Origin: Thermomonas carbonis
Lineage (GTDB): Bacteria; Pseudomonadota; Gammaproteobacteria; Xanthomonadales; Xanthomonadaceae
DNA length: 64,000 bases
Reading direction: 5' to 3'
Assembly: GCF_014396975.1 (NCBI RefSeq)
Contig: NZ_CP060719.1
Location: forward strand, 2,390,001 to 2,454,000
Numbering within the stretch: position 1 is the first letter of the stretch; every line of letters begins with the position of its first letter. Below, one piece after another: positions 36,541 through 43,965 of this stretch. The notes below the pieces were generated by a model. That model saw nothing but the letters and a program-made list of their open reading frames with translations, was not told the DNA's origin and searched no databases. The position numbers and the translations under genes were made by a program.

Positions 36541-37638
36541 ATGACTGACGAACACCTGCCGGCAGACCCGGCGGACAGCAACGACCGCCTGCCGGCGCGA
36601 CAGGATCCCGATCTCAAACGTGCCTTGCTCAGATCCGATGGTCGGGGCGGTGCTATTGGCCTGGGTTTGGTCGACGAACGGGATGAGGACGACAGCGACG
36701 AGATCGACCTGCGCAAATACTGGCTGGTGCTCCTCAAGCACCGCTGGCTTGTTCTCAGCATCGTTGCGGCGATCACGGCGCTGGCCTTGCTGTCGACCCT
36801 GATGACAACCCCGATCTATCGTGCGTCGGCGCTGGTCCAGGTCGACCGGGCGACCGCGAGTGTTGTCCAGACGCAGGAAGCCCAGCAGTTGGGCGGGTAT
36901 TGGAATGATGAGTACCTGCAGACCCAGCTTGAACTGCTGAAGAGCCGATCACTTGCCGATCGCGTTGCAGCGAGCCTGAACCTCGACAAGTCGGCCCTTG
37001 TGCGTCTCGAAAATCCGGGGTGGCTCGCGCGCGTGAAAGGCATGGTCGGGTCGCCGCCCAAGGCTGCCCGGGAACAAGGGAGTGTCGCCACAACCCCTGC
37101 CGAGGCGGCCCAGCTCAGCAAGGAGCTTTCGGGTGCCATCAGCGGAGGCTTGAGCGTGGCACGGGTGCCGGAAGCCTCGCTGGTGTGGATCAGCTACGAC
37201 AGTCCATCGCCAGATTTCTCCGTGCGCGTCGTCAATGCGATCGCCGAGGGATTCGCGGAGTCCAACCTGGACCGGCGTTCGTCGGCGACGACGAATGCGA
37301 AAATGTTCCTCGAAGAGCAACTCAAGCTGACCAAAGGCAAGCTTGAGGAATCGGAACGCAAGCTCATCGAATACGCGCGGACCCAAGGTCTGGTCATCAC
37401 CGATGAAAAAGGGCGGACGCTGGCTGCGCAGAACCTGACGCAGTTGAGTGCCGCCCTGGCGACTGCACAGCAGGAGCGTATTCGTGCCGAATCGCGCTGG
37501 CGACAGAGCGCGACCTCGACGGAAATGCTGACCGCCTCGGCGGTCGGGCCGCTGCAGCAGCAGCGCGCAGTGCTGATGGGGAATATCAGCAGAAACTGGG
37601 GCTGTTCAAGCCGGATTATCCGGAGATGCAGCAGTTGA
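36541..37638 (+). CDS. Polysaccharide co-polymerase (GumC/Wzc family), N-terminal part of a frameshifted gene
   Basis: The first 347 or so residues are a normal Wzc/GumC periplasmic part: an acidic N-terminal tail, DEIDLRKYWLVLLKHRW, a transmembrane helix near residues 68-88, and the Wzz-type helical domain with long coiled coils. After AVLMG the frame turns into unrelated residues (NISRNWGCSS...) and stops at 37638, while the expected continuation EYQQKLGLFKPDYPEMQQLK is intact in another frame from 37581. One G is missing in the run GGGG at 37578-37581. Restored, the protein would span 36541-38840, about 766 residues. Either the gene is inactive, the base is an assembly error, or the run varies in length. 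The gene lies 24 bases after the export lipoprotein gene. Confidence 0.85.
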   Translation: MTDEHLPADPADSNDRLPARQDPDLKRALLRSDGRGGAIGLGLVDERDEDDSDEIDLRKYWLVLLKHRWLVLSIVAAITALALLSTLMTTPIYRASALVQVDRATASVVQTQEAQQLGGYWNDEYLQTQLELLKSRSLADRVAASLNLDKSALVRLENPGWLARVKGMVGSPPKAAREQGSVATTPAEAAQLSKELSGAISGGLSVARVPEASLVWISYDSPSPDFSVRVVNAIAEGFAESNLDRRSSATTNAKMFLEEQLKLTKGKLEESERKLIEYARTQGLVITDEKGRTLAAQNLTQLSAALATAQQERIRAESRWRQSATSTEMLTASAVGPLQQQRAVLMGNISRNWGCSSRIIRRCSS

Positions 37639-38840
37639 AGCGGCAGATCGACGAAATCGACAAACAGATTGGCCAGGAAATGGGCCGCCTGCGATCTTCG
37701 GTGAAGGCTGAGTATGCGGCCGCGCAAGGAGAAGAGTCAGCGCTGAGGCAAGCGGTGGCCGAACTTCGGGGGCAGGCATTCGATGCCGAGGGCAGCAATA
37801 TCGAATACAGCATTCTCAAGAGGGATGTCGACACCAACCGCCAGCTTTACGACGGCCTGCTGCAGCGCTACAAGGAGGTCGGGGCTGCCACCGACACGCG
37901 TGCCAACAACATCACGATCGTGGATCCCGCCCAGTCGGCCAATCGCACGAAGCCAAACCTGCGGCAGAATCTCATTCGAGGTTTGTTGCTTGGCGCGCTG
38001 CTCGGCGTGCTGGCGGCGTTCCTGCTCGATTTCCTGGACGACAGGTTGAAGTCGCCTCAGGATGTCGAGCAGAAGCTGCGCTTGCCGGTGCTTGGCGTGA
38101 TCCCCAAGCTTGGTGCGAAGGAACGCATTGCGGATGTCGCCGGTGATCCGCGTTCGAGTTTTTCCGAGGCGTATCGATCGGTGCGAGCAACGCTCCAGTT
38201 CTCGACGGATCATGGCGTCCCCAGAACGCTGCTGGTTACCAGCAGTGGTCCGGGCGAGGGCAAGTCGACCGCGGCGCTGACACTCGCCCGAAATTTCGCG
38301 CAACTGGGCAAGTCCGTGCTCCTGATCGAGGCTGACCTGCGCAATCCTTCGCTGCACAGGGCGCTGGGCTTGGAAGATCGTAGTGTCGGTCTCAGTAACC
38401 TGCTTTCCGGGGCAAGCACGTTGACGGAAACCCTGAGAGCCACCGAATACGAAAGATTGTCGGTGATCCTGGCCGGTCCGCTCCCGCCGAATCCGGCGGA
38501 ACTCCTGTCCGGGAGCAAGCTGGTCTCGCTGCTGACGGTGTCGATCGAACGTTTCGACCAGATCATCATCGATGGCCCCCCGGTGCTTGGATTGGCGGAT
38601 GCACCTATCCTGGCGAACGTCACCGACGGCACCTTGCTGATGGTCGATGCGGCCAAGACCCGGATCCGGCCGGCACAAGCTGCGTTGAAGCGATTGCTGG
38701 CAGCCAGGGCGCGCGTGGTCGGTGCATTGCTGTCGAAGTATGATGCGCATACCGCTGGCTACGGCTACGGCTACGGGTATGGCTACCAGTACGGCACATA
38801 CAAGACCAATGAGGACAAGCCGCGATTGGGCAGGAGCTGA
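37626..38840 (+). CDS. Polysaccharide co-polymerase (GumC/Wzc family), C-terminal part with tyrosine-kinase domain
   Basis: This is the second part of the gene that begins at 36541. The frame is open from 37581, and 37626 is only the first ATG. It holds the GumC signature around PDYPEMQQLKRQIDEID, a second transmembrane helix (LIRGLLLGALLGVLAAFLL) and a BY-kinase domain: SEAYRSVRATLQF, Walker A SGPGEGKSTAALTLA, Walker A' LLIEADLRNPS and Walker B IIIDGPPVLG. The tail AGYGYGYGYGYQYGTYK is a tyrosine cluster of the sort autophosphorylated in Wzc. Xanthomonas GumC lacks this kinase part, so the intact protein is Wzc-like. It ends four bases before the J-domain gene. Confidence 0.85.
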   Translation: MQQLKRQIDEIDKQIGQEMGRLRSSVKAEYAAAQGEESALRQAVAELRGQAFDAEGSNIEYSILKRDVDTNRQLYDGLLQRYKEVGAATDTRANNITIVDPAQSANRTKPNLRQNLIRGLLLGALLGVLAAFLLDFLDDRLKSPQDVEQKLRLPVLGVIPKLGAKERIADVAGDPRSSFSEAYRSVRATLQFSTDHGVPRTLLVTSSGPGEGKSTAALTLARNFAQLGKSVLLIEADLRNPSLHRALGLEDRSVGLSNLLSGASTLTETLRATEYERLSVILAGPLPPNPAELLSGSKLVSLLTVSIERFDQIIIDGPPVLGLADAPILANVTDGTLLMVDAAKTRIRPAQAALKRLLAARARVVGALLSKYDAHTAGYGYGYGYGYQYGTYKTNEDKPRLGRS

Positions 38841-38844
38841 TTGA

Positions 38845-40725
38845 ATGAGCGGCGCGCCGGGGACCGCGCTGGAATGGGCCCTCGCGCTATTGCGGGCGCC
38901 TGGCGAGCGTCATGCACTTCGACAGAGTCCGCTTCCGTCGGGAATTGAACGCCTGCTCGCGATTGCGGCACGGGTCGAGCCCGAGGAAGCGACTATCGAG
39001 ACCGCGCGACTCCTCGGGGAGCCGGCAGAAAGGCTTCGCGAAGCAGCCAAATTCTATGCCCGGGAGGTCCTGTTCCATCCGCAAGCAGACGCATATCGCG
39101 CCCTGGGGGTCAGCGCGGACGCCAGCACGGAGCAGATCAAGGCCAACCATCGGTTGCTGCAATTGTGGTTGCATCCCGACCGGCAACAGAATGAAGACGA
39201 TTCTATATTTGCCTCGCGCGTAAACATCGCGTGGAACCGGCTGCGTAACGATGAACGCCGTCGCAGATACGATCAGGATCTCGCGGCTGCGGAGCGGGAG
39301 CCGGAGTTCGCCATCGCGGTAACGCAACGCCAAGTGCCAGCGTGGCTGTCCCACGTGCCTCAAGAAGGTGTCGCCAATCCATGGCAACAGCGAATGCCGG
39401 TCATTGCACTGGTGGGCGTGTGTCTGTTGCTGGGTTGGCTTGCCGTGCGCAACAACGAGCGTGCACCAGACGCATGGGGAACGGATGTCGTTTCTCCAAC
39501 GGCAGACTACGCCTCCGCTACCGACCGAGCCGTGGCGGGAAGCGGGGAGCGCGTATCGCCGGAGCCGGAAGCCGCGCGTACGGCAAAGGTAGCAGCAGCC
39601 CAGTTGGCAGCCGCGAGGGTTGCAGCAGATAGACGTGCAGCTGCCAAGATCGCGGCTGACAAGGCCGCTGCAGAGAACGTTGCAGCCAAAAAGATCGCAG
39701 CCGCCAAGATCGAAGCCGTCAGAATCAAAGAAGCCAAGGTGGCGGCAGACAAGGCCGCTGCGGCCAAGGCAGAAGCCGCCAGGATCGCAGCCGCGAAGGT
39801 GGCCGCTGACAAGGCGGCGGCCGACAGAGTTGCTGCCGCCAAGGTCACGGCCGCCAGGAACGCAGCCGACAAGCTCGCTGCACAGAAAGCCGCTGCAGCC
39901 AAGGCTGCTGCGGCCAAGGCAGAAGCCGCCAGGATCGCAGCCGCGAAGGTGGCCGCTGACAAGGCGGCCGACAGAGTTGCTGCCGCCAAGGTCACGGCCG
40001 CCAGGAACGCAGCCGGCAAGCTCGCTGCACAGAAAGCCGCTGCAGCCAAGGCTGCTGCGGCCAAGGCAGAAGCCGCCAGGATCGCAGCCGCGAAGGTGGC
40101 CGCTGACAAGGCCAAGGCCGACAAAGTCGTTGCCGCCAAGGCTGCAGCAGACAAGCTTGCAGCAGCCAAGGTCGTGGCAGACAAGGCAGCGTTGGCCAAG
40201 GCCGCCGCTGCAAAGGCAGAAGCCGCCAGGATCGCAGCAGCGAAGGTGGCAGCGGATAAAACCGCAAGGTCAAAGGCCATTGCGGTGGCACCGGCAACCA
40301 CTGAGGATGCGCCTGCCAAAGCGCCGCCATCGTCGTCGTCGGCGTCCCCCGCCCCCGTCGCTTCGCTGGCACCTGTCTCAACAGCGGCTGTTGCGCCGAA
40401 CGTTGTGCGCGTCCAGCAGGCTCGGCGCGTCGGCGACACGTTTCTCCAGTACATGGCAACGCTGAAGCGCGCGCCGCCACCGATCTGGAACAGCCCGGCC
40501 ATCATGTCCAGCGCCGATGGTTTGCGTCTCCAGTTACATCAGCTCGGACGTGCACGGTTGGGGCCGCCGGAGTGGCGCATTGGCAGCGAAAACGCTGTGC
40601 TGACCTCGGCGTATCAAGTCGATGGCGTTGCCGGGGCGGGGGGGCGGGGGAGAGTGAAAGCGGACCTGGTCTGGCGCGCGGATCGCTGGATGGTGGTCGG
40701 ATTGAGCGTGGAACGCGGGAAATGA
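38845..40725 (+). CDS. Membrane J-domain protein with long Lys/Ala TolA-like coil
   Basis: A 626-residue protein I do not recognise as a named family. Residues about 81-147 are a J domain (ADAYRALGVSADASTEQIKA, HPD at 110-112, RLRNDERRRRYDQ). A single transmembrane helix follows (MPVIALVGVCLLLGWLAV, about 184-201). Residues about 240-475 are almost only Ala, Lys, Arg and Asp in AAAK/AADK heptads, a long helix like domain II of TolA, encoded by tandem DNA repeats. A Ser/Pro linker leads to a compact C-terminal domain (RRVGDTFLQYMATLKRAPPP to WMVVGLSVERGK). Topology would put the J domain in the cytoplasm and the coil and C-terminal domain in the periplasm. It has an AGGAG site eight bases upstream and lies inside the export operon; a role in assembling the export complex is only inferred. 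Confidence 0.8.
   Translation: MSGAPGTALEWALALLRAPGERHALRQSPLPSGIERLLAIAARVEPEEATIETARLLGEPAERLREAAKFYAREVLFHPQADAYRALGVSADASTEQIKANHRLLQLWLHPDRQQNEDDSIFASRVNIAWNRLRNDERRRRYDQDLAAAEREPEFAIAVTQRQVPAWLSHVPQEGVANPWQQRMPVIALVGVCLLLGWLAVRNNERAPDAWGTDVVSPTADYASATDRAVAGSGERVSPEPEAARTAKVAAAQLAAARVAADRRAAAKIAADKAAAENVAAKKIAAAKIEAVRIKEAKVAADKAAAAKAEAARIAAAKVAADKAAADRVAAAKVTAARNAADKLAAQKAAAAKAAAAKAEAARIAAAKVAADKAADRVAAAKVTAARNAAGKLAAQKAAAAKAAAAKAEAARIAAAKVAADKAKADKVVAAKAAADKLAAAKVVADKAALAKAAAAKAEAARIAAAKVAADKTARSKAIAVAPATTEDAPAKAPPSSSSASPAPVASLAPVSTAAVAPNVVRVQQARRVGDTFLQYMATLKRAPPPIWNSPAIMSSADGLRLQLHQLGRARLGPPEWRIGSENAVLTSAYQVDGVAGAGGRGRVKADLVWRADRWMVVGLSVERGK
39757..40260 (+). repeat. Tandem DNA repeats encoding the Lys/Ala coil
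   Basis: Units beginning GCTGCGGCCAAGGCAGAAGC start at 39757, 39907 and 40054, giving periods of 150 and 147 bases (50 and 49 codons; one Ala codon is lost in the second). The first two units are nearly identical over their full length. The third matches to about 40113. A diverged fourth copy of the core lies at 40207-40260. Confidence 0.85.
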
Positions 40726-41939
40726 GACCAGGGGTTCGTAGCCTGGTCATGGCGGTCGTCATCGCGTTGAGCTTGTTCGCGGGATGGCGCGTGTTCGGTT
40801 CCATGCAGGCGCAGCGCCATGCGTTGGCTGATCCGGAGCGGGCATTGGGCTGGCGCGCATGTGATCCGCAAGCCCTGTTGGGGCTTGCTCTGCGCCAACT
40901 CGACCAGGATGACTTGGCCGGGGCCAAGGGGAGCGCCAACAGGTTGCTGGCATGCGAGCCGGTGGAAGGGCGGGCGTTCCGGGTGCTGGGCGAGGTCGCG
41001 CATCGACAACGCCAGCCTGCCCTGGCACTGCAGATGCATTTACTCGCTGCGCGCCGAGCTCCCCGCGATATCCCGGCGCGTGCATGGCTCGCCCAGCACT
41101 ACCTGCAGAAGCGCGATTTCGCCACGGCGTTGATGCATATCGACTTCGTCCTGCGCACCACGCCCGAGCGCACCAGGGGTATCAACCGGATCCTCAAGCA
41201 ACTGGCGCCCTTGGTGCAGGACGACGCGTTTGCGGATGCGCTGGCGGAAGTCCTGCTAGGCGATCCGCCCTGGCGCAGCCAGATGCTGAGACTCGCCGGC
41301 GGATTTCCCGACGCAAACAGCCGAATCATGCAAACCCTGCGGCTGCGCGGTGATCTGAGCCAGGAAGAGTATGCGATGTGGCTGGACGGCCTGATCGCGC
41401 AAGGCAGGTGGGGCGAAGCCTATGCGCGCTGGGCCAGCGACGCCGTTGCGCCTGGGGCAGGGCTCCCGTTGCTTTACAACGGCGATTTTCGCCATCCGCC
41501 ATCCGATGCAGGTTTCGACTGGCGCTTCAAGGTTGTGCAGGGGGTGTCGCTGCAGTTCAGCTCCGACACCAATGCCCAGGACGGCATGGCGCAATTCCAG
41601 TTCCTGGGTCGGCCGATCCAGGACGTCGGGTTGCACCACCCGTTGTTCCTGTTCCCGGGGCGCTATCGGCTCGGGATGCGGATACGGGCCCGGAACCTGC
41701 ATAGCGGTATGGGGCTGCAATGGCGGATTGAATGCCAGGGCAGGGCAGGCGTGCTGGCCGATGGCGAGCCACTGGATGGAAGTTTCGAATGGCGGGAATC
41801 TTCGGTGGAGTTCACGGTGCCTCCGGCCAAATGTCCTGGACAAGTGTTGCGACTGATCAAGCCTGCCGACAGGACGCAGCGCGTCGAGGGGATGCTGTGG
41901 GTCGATGACGTTTCGATCCGCCAGTTCGAGCTGTCATGA
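40722..41939 (+). CDS. Membrane-anchored TPR-like protein with C-terminal carbohydrate-binding-like domain
   Basis: A 405-residue protein with an N-terminal anchor helix (VRSLVMAVVIALSLFAGW, about residues 5-22) and then helical pairs resembling tetratricopeptide repeats (ALGWRACDPQALLGLALRQL; GRAFRVLGEVAHRQRQPALA; ARAWLAQHYLQKRDFATALM) to about residue 220. From about 250 a beta-rich domain begins with LLYNGDFRHPPSDAGFDWRF and ends WVDDVSIRQFELS, the layout of a carbohydrate-binding module. Orientation suggests it is periplasmic. It starts in a four-base overlap with the J-domain gene, so the two are translationally coupled and probably act together in glycan export or polymerisation. The function is unproven. 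Confidence 0.75.
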   Translation: MRPGVRSLVMAVVIALSLFAGWRVFGSMQAQRHALADPERALGWRACDPQALLGLALRQLDQDDLAGAKGSANRLLACEPVEGRAFRVLGEVAHRQRQPALALQMHLLAARRAPRDIPARAWLAQHYLQKRDFATALMHIDFVLRTTPERTRGINRILKQLAPLVQDDAFADALAEVLLGDPPWRSQMLRLAGGFPDANSRIMQTLRLRGDLSQEEYAMWLDGLIAQGRWGEAYARWASDAVAPGAGLPLLYNGDFRHPPSDAGFDWRFKVVQGVSLQFSSDTNAQDGMAQFQFLGRPIQDVGLHHPLFLFPGRYRLGMRIRARNLHSGMGLQWRIECQGRAGVLADGEPLDGSFEWRESSVEFTVPPAKCPGQVLRLIKPADRTQRVEGMLWVDDVSIRQFELS

Positions 41940-41951
41940 CGGCTCCCTGCC

Positions 41952-41980
41952 TTGCATTTGAGGGGCAGGGCCAGTATGGT
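41952..41980 (+). promoter_or_regulatory. Candidate promoter of the small secreted-protein gene
   Basis: TTGCAT (41952-41957) and TATGGT (41975-41980) are 17 bases apart, 46 bases before the ATG at 42026. The -35 region overlaps a CCCTGCC/GGCAGGG hairpin (41945-41970) that could end upstream transcription. Evidence is consensus similarity only. Confidence 0.3.
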
Positions 41981-42025
41981 TTGGTCTGGTTCAATTTCTC
42001 TCGACACTGGCAAAAGGATTTCCTA

Positions 42026-42451
42026 ATGAGCAAGCTAGCTGCTGCACTGATCGCAGTCACGGTGGCCTTTGCTGCGCCAGCGTTCGCACAGGATCAGATT
42101 CAGGCCATCACGCTGCGCATCGATGCCGGCACGGCACTGACCAGCACCGGCGGCGATTTCACTTCCGCTACGACCGGCCAGCCGCTGGCGGTTGGTGAAA
42201 AAGTGATGATCAACGAGAAGTCCGCGTCTACGGCGATCTACGATAGCGGTTGCGAAGTCAAGTTCGACAAGCCAGGTGTCTACGAAGTGCCAAGCGATTG
42301 CAAGCCGGGTGCTTGGGTAGCCACAGAGGGTTCGCGTGTGAAAACTTGGGTGATCGTCGGGGGCGCGCTGGTTGCTGCGGCAATCATCGGCAATAGCGGT
42401 AGCGACCCGGAAGACCCGCCGCCGCCGCCGCTCAGCACCGGCGCACGCTGA
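42026..42451 (+). CDS. Small secreted/membrane protein of the glycan locus
   Basis: A 141-residue protein with a Sec signal peptide (MSKLAAALIAVTVAFAAPAF, cleavage after AFA), a small polar domain (about residues 22-105) with two cysteines, Cys76 in YDSGCEVKF and Cys92 in PSDCKPGAW, that could form a disulfide, a C-terminal hydrophobic helix (VIVGGALVAAAIIG, about 109-122) and a proline-rich tail DPEDPPPPPLSTG. It is not a family I can name. AAAAGGA lies upstream of the ATG at 42026. It has a possible promoter of its own and two strong hairpins after it, so it may be made in excess over its neighbours. Confidence 0.75.
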   Translation: MSKLAAALIAVTVAFAAPAFAQDQIQAITLRIDAGTALTSTGGDFTSATTGQPLAVGEKVMINEKSASTAIYDSGCEVKFDKPGVYEVPSDCKPGAWVATEGSRVKTWVIVGGALVAAAIIGNSGSDPEDPPPPPLSTGAR

Positions 42452-42460
42452 ATGGCATCG

Positions 42461-42481
42461 CATCCCGGGAACTCCGGGATG
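42461..42481 (+). terminator. Hairpin after the small secreted-protein gene
   Basis: CATCCCGG-GAACT-CCGGGATG is an 8-bp stem followed by GCTTGTTTG, ten bases after the stop codon. Confidence 0.65.
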
Positions 42482-42495
42482 GCTTGTTTGACGGA

Positions 42496-42520
42496 CAGGG
42501 CAGGCGCATCGCCTGCCCTG
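42496..42520 (+). terminator. Second, very stable hairpin before the ligase gene
   Basis: CAGGGCAGGCG-CAT-CGCCTGCCCTG is a perfect 11-bp stem followed by CTTCGTTG. With the preceding hairpin it forms a double barrier to transcription in front of the downstream glycan genes. Confidence 0.65.
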
Positions 42521-42557
42521 CTTCGTTGAAGCCCCGCTCCGTCTCCTGAATCCGGCC

Positions 42558-43961
42558 ATGGGCTCCCGCCAGGCTGCCTTTGCGGGTCGCGATATCCTGC
42601 GCTGGTCGCTGGTGGCCACGCTGCTGGCCTTGTTGTTGGCCGCTTGGCTGGGCGGTGGAGTCACCGAGGACAGCACGTCGGTTGATGAATGGCTGCAGAT
42701 GCTGGCCCTTCCGGTCCTTGTGCTTGCCACCGCAATGCTCCTGCAGGATCCACCCCGTGACCGCCTGGTGCAGGCAGGCCTGGTCGTCGCGGGACTGATT
42801 GTCCTGGTTCCGTTGATCCAGCTGTTGCCACTACCAGCCGCCGCCGGGTCTGATGCGCGCAATTCGCTGATCAGCGACCTTGGGCAGGCCGGTGTTGCCG
42901 GCACGACGCTCCGCTGGAGCCTGGCGCCGTTCGCGACCGAGCAGGGGCTCTTGTTCCTGGTCCCGGGCTTCGCCGCATTCCTTGCCGGATTGGCGTTGCC
43001 TGCCCGATTCCGGCGCTGGCTGATGCTGGCACTGGTGATGCTGATCCTGCTCAACATCCCCTTTGCCTTTTTTCAGGCCGGATTGCCTGCGGACAGCGCC
43101 GAACGGCTCTACCAATATCCCGATGGCAGCGCAGCGTTCGGCGGCCTGTTCATCAACCACAATCACCACGCGACAGCACTTGTCGTGGGCATGGCCCTAT
43201 GCATCGGGCTTGGCGTGGACAGCTGGCGTCGCAGGGGTGGGTCGTCATCGTTCGGTCCGCATTTGTTGTATGCCGCTGCCGCGCTGGTATGTGTGATGAC
43301 CATGCCCCTCACCGGTTCGCGCGCGGGGGCGTTGCTGGTCGTACCTATCTTTGTGGTGACGCTGATCTTTGTAGGCGTGTTGCCGATCGTTCGTTTCCTC
43401 CGTACCCGGCCAGGCAAGGGGCTGGCGCTTGGAAGCATGGTGGTTGCGTTGATCTGCCTCTGGCTGGGGTTCGACAGTTTGGCGGCGGTGTTGGTGCAAG
43501 ACCCTCGCTTCCCGGTTGCTGCAGCCACGTTTAGGATGGGTGTCGACTACGCGCCATGGGGCAGTGGCGTTGGCAGTTTCGTGCAGGCGTTTGCCCAGAA
43601 TGAGCCGAACCTGCTGCTGATCCCGGCCTACGCCAATCACGCTCACAATGAATATGCCGAGTGGTGGCTGACAGGCGGCATCCCTGCGATGGTCGCTCTG
43701 CTGGCGGGGTTGGCGTTGTTTGCCGTTGCCGCGTGGCGCATCTACACGATGCAGGGGCGCAGCGGGAGCGCAGTCTTTGCCGCGGCTTGCTGGACCGCTA
43801 TCCTTGCTGCGCTTGTTCATTCCCTTGTGGATTTCCCCTTGCGCACCACCAGCTTGATGACTGTCGAATCCCTGTTGGCTGGAATGATGCTGGCGAGCAT
43901 CGCCGATGGAATGCGCGGCGCGCGCCGACGCTCGCGCGCGGCTGACCCGAAGGTGGGTTGA
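42558..43961 (+). CDS. O-antigen ligase/polymerase family protein (WaaL/Wzy type)
   Basis: A 467-residue multi-pass membrane protein with about eleven hydrophobic helices. It has the Wzy_C features: GLFINHNHHATALVVGMAL (about residues 195-213), MTMPLTGSRAGALL with the conserved arginine, a periplasmic loop with PWGSGVGSFVQAF and YANHAHNEYAEWWLTGG (His and Glu typical of these glycosyl transferases), and ALVHSLVDFPLRTTSL. It polymerises or ligates lipid-linked glycan units in the periplasm. Ligase and polymerase cannot be told apart from sequence. Its stop lies four bases before the GTG of the next gene. Confidence 0.88.
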   Translation: MGSRQAAFAGRDILRWSLVATLLALLLAAWLGGGVTEDSTSVDEWLQMLALPVLVLATAMLLQDPPRDRLVQAGLVVAGLIVLVPLIQLLPLPAAAGSDARNSLISDLGQAGVAGTTLRWSLAPFATEQGLLFLVPGFAAFLAGLALPARFRRWLMLALVMLILLNIPFAFFQAGLPADSAERLYQYPDGSAAFGGLFINHNHHATALVVGMALCIGLGVDSWRRRGGSSSFGPHLLYAAAALVCVMTMPLTGSRAGALLVVPIFVVTLIFVGVLPIVRFLRTRPGKGLALGSMVVALICLWLGFDSLAAVLVQDPRFPVAAATFRMGVDYAPWGSGVGSFVQAFAQNEPNLLLIPAYANHAHNEYAEWWLTGGIPAMVALLAGLALFAVAAWRIYTMQGRSGSAVFAAACWTAILAALVHSLVDFPLRTTSLMTVESLLAGMMLASIADGMRGARRRSRAADPKVG

Positions 43962-43965
43962 CCTG

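Noticed and set aside
39757..40260. Possible CRISPR array
   Set aside because: Repeat units are about 150 bases, contiguous, in frame and without unique spacers, so they are coding tandem repeats.
39507..40505. Alanine-rich minus-strand frame opposite the Lys/Ala coil
   Set aside because: It is the mirror of the repeat-coded region; the plus strand has a J domain, membrane helix and operon overlaps.
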